Part shown: positions 22,257 through 23,006 of the stretch, in pieces | Numbering within the stretch: the stretch's first letter is position 1 | How the letters are laid out: every line of letters starts with the position of its first letter | DNA from: an uncultured Lachnospiraceae bacterium | GTDB lineage: Bacteria > Bacillota > Clostridia > Lachnospirales > Lachnospiraceae | Length of the DNA: 23,006 nt | Reading direction: 5' to 3' | NCBI GenBank assembly: GCA_947174985.1 | Contig: CAMWLB010000008.1 | Span: 1-23,006 of the forward strand | Notes under the pieces: generated by a model | The model's database searches: none | What the model saw: only the letters and a program-made list of their open reading frames with translations | Told to the model about the DNA's origin: nothing | Made by a program: the position numbers and the translations under genes

Positions 22257-22284
22257 GTGCAACACCTCCTGTATGTATATATAG

Positions 22285-22506
22285 TATTGCATATGCGCCA
22301 ATATTTCAGCATTGCACAAGGCATTGCAATATAAAGGGCAATATGATATAGTTCCATACGGGCAGGCAATCATCACAGAAACGGGGGAAAATACTGAACT
22401 ATGGGAAAACACAGATGAAGAACTCAGAAACGCCATAAACGTGTTACAGCTGCTCATGGCAGAACTTGCAGCTAACGGCGATGGGGGCTGTTGCAAAAGT
22501 AGATAA
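22285..22506 (+). pseudogene. Truncated coding remnant of unknown family
   Basis: An open frame without an ATG (only a TTG at 22312 and no ribosome binding site) reads DIVPYGQAIITETGENTELW, then ENTDEELRNAINVLQLLMAE. The composition is protein-like, ending in an amphipathic helix. Its last codons (GGCCKSR) come from the IS-like sequence starting at 22483, as if the natural 3' end had been replaced. The family is not recognised. Low certainty that it was ever a gene in this form. Confidence 0.3.
22483..22500 (+). mobile_element. Possible insertion-sequence terminal repeat (remnant)
   Basis: GGGGGCTGTTGCAAAAGT resembles the G-rich, GTTGCAAA-containing ends of several insertion-sequence families. 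No transposase and no matching opposite end are seen in the window, so this would be a solo or decayed end. Confidence 0.35.
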
Positions 22507-22530
22507 ATAATCTACCGGAGCAATGGCTCC
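22499..22530. repeat. Two tandem perfect hairpins
   Basis: GTAGAT-AAATA-ATCTAC (22499-22515) is followed at once by GGAGC-AATG-GCTCC (22517-22530) and then CTTTC. The second could be a weak terminator. Both lie just inside the IS-like end. Confidence 0.45.
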
Positions 22531-22724
22531 CTTTCAAATTATACAGGTTTTCCTATTCCTCCGTCTCGATTCCCAGCAAAAGTTTGCTGCATCCCAACCT
22601 TTTTTACATGAAAATCGTCTATATATTGAGCAAGCTGTTTTGGAAGGCTTTCCGTCGTCGATCAGGCTGCGGTTAAAATGCCAAAATTTGCTTGCATTCG
22701 GGAAATAATATCAAGGAGGATCAT

Positions 22725-23006
22725 ATGACAGACTACCAAAACGTCGTGCCCAAAGCACAAGGCGGCGACCCAAAAGCTCTCGACGAACTATACAAGAGTA
22801 CAAGCCGGGCGGTTTACTTCACATGCCGTAGTCTTCTGAAAAACGAACAGGACGCAGAGGATTTAATGCAGAACACCTACATCACCGCATTCAAGAAGCT
22901 TAAGACGCTGGAACAGCCGGAAAAATTCGAGCCATGGATAAAGCGCATAGCCGCGAACCTTTGCAAGGACTTCCTTGTCAAAAAGGGCGCACACCCTGAG
23001 CAATCA
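22725..23006 (+). CDS. ECF-type RNA polymerase sigma factor (3' end cut off)
   Basis: The visible 94 residues hold sigma-70 region 2: GDPKALDELYKSTSRAVYFT, LLKNEQDAEDLMQNTYITAF, and KFEPWIKRIAANLCKDFLVK, the core-binding and -10-recognition helices of ECF and related sigma factors. Region 4 lies beyond the right edge. AAGGAGG (22713-22719) precedes the ATG. Codon choice looks more C-rich (CCC, CTC, GAC, TAC) than in the genes to the left, which may mean a different origin. No anti-sigma factor or target promoter is visible. Confidence 0.9.
   Translation, partial: MTDYQNVVPKAQGGDPKALDELYKSTSRAVYFTCRSLLKNEQDAEDLMQNTYITAFKKLKTLEQPEKFEPWIKRIAANLCKDFLVKKGAHPEQS

Larger units (their letters stand above)
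21990..22724. other. AT-rich intergenic region with gene and IS remnants, no intact gene recognised
   Basis: About 730 bp without a convincing full gene. From 21990 to 22300 it is markedly AT-rich, with several poly-T and TATA-like runs. From 22285 to 22485 a protein-like frame without an ATG is visible. At 22483 an IS-like end occurs, then two tandem hairpins (22499-22515 and 22517-22530). From about 22540 to 22700 the minus strand reads a short peptide-like stretch (LPKQLAQYIDDFHVKKVG) flanked by stop codons. The picture is of decayed accessory DNA before the sigma factor gene. Confidence 0.55.

Noticed and set aside
22523..22708. 61-codon plus-strand frame before the sigma factor
   Set aside because: No ribosome binding site, an unlikely composition and no recognisable motif; it is treated as part of the decayed region.
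1..23006. CRISPR arrays, tRNA genes or rRNA genes
   Set aside because: No regularly spaced direct repeats, no cloverleaf-like segments and no rRNA-like stretch were seen on either strand.

Overview
The window reads as a piece of chromosome from a low-to-mid GC Firmicute, most likely a gut Lachnospiraceae/Clostridia relative. The grounds are strong AGGAGG-type ribosome binding sites on almost every gene, A/G-rich coding strands, consensus sigma-A promoters, many small GNAT, MerR, PadR, XRE and TetR genes, and no tRNA or rRNA gene. All identifications were made by eye from translated sequence and motifs; no database search was run.

Layout. 1-498 (-): cyclophilin-type prolyl isomerase, cut by the left edge. 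570-1475 (+): two-part GNAT protein, then a MerR/TipAS regulator (1543-2376) with its own 19-bp-spacer promoter. 2448-4190 (-): ammonium channel fused to a PII signalling domain, behind a 200-nt leader with three strong hairpins. 4436-4960 (-): GNAT. 5180-7906 (+): aldo/keto reductase, 3-methyladenine glycosylase I and two GNATs in tight order. 8123-11883 (+): a type II restriction-modification operon with two D12-class adenine methyltransferases and an AlwI-family endonuclease, all overlapping. 11950-13841 (-): HflK and HflC. 14130-16441 (+): a CE4 deacetylase without signal peptide, translationally coupled to glycerol kinase. 16520-18277 (+): NapH-like membrane ferredoxin, flavodoxin and PadR regulator behind a double operator. 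18269-18844 (-): XRE regulator with membrane segments and a TTG start. 19132-21579 (+): TetR regulator, ABC ATPase and FtsX-type permease. 21585-21899 (-): small membrane protein. 21900-22724: AT-rich, degraded, with an IS-like end. 22725-23006 (+): ECF-type sigma factor, cut by the right edge.

How the parts work together. Several units are self-contained regulator-plus-effector modules with visible dyad operators at their promoters (MerR, PadR, XRE, TetR). The restriction operon fits a striking property of the whole window: GATC occurs only about 8 times by hand count, where 80-90 would be expected from base composition. The strongest candidates for new biology are the Amt-PII fusion with its structured leader, where two hairpin loops are exact 7-nt complements, and the GATC depletion around a GGATC-type restriction system. 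No wholly unknown multi-gene system is evident.
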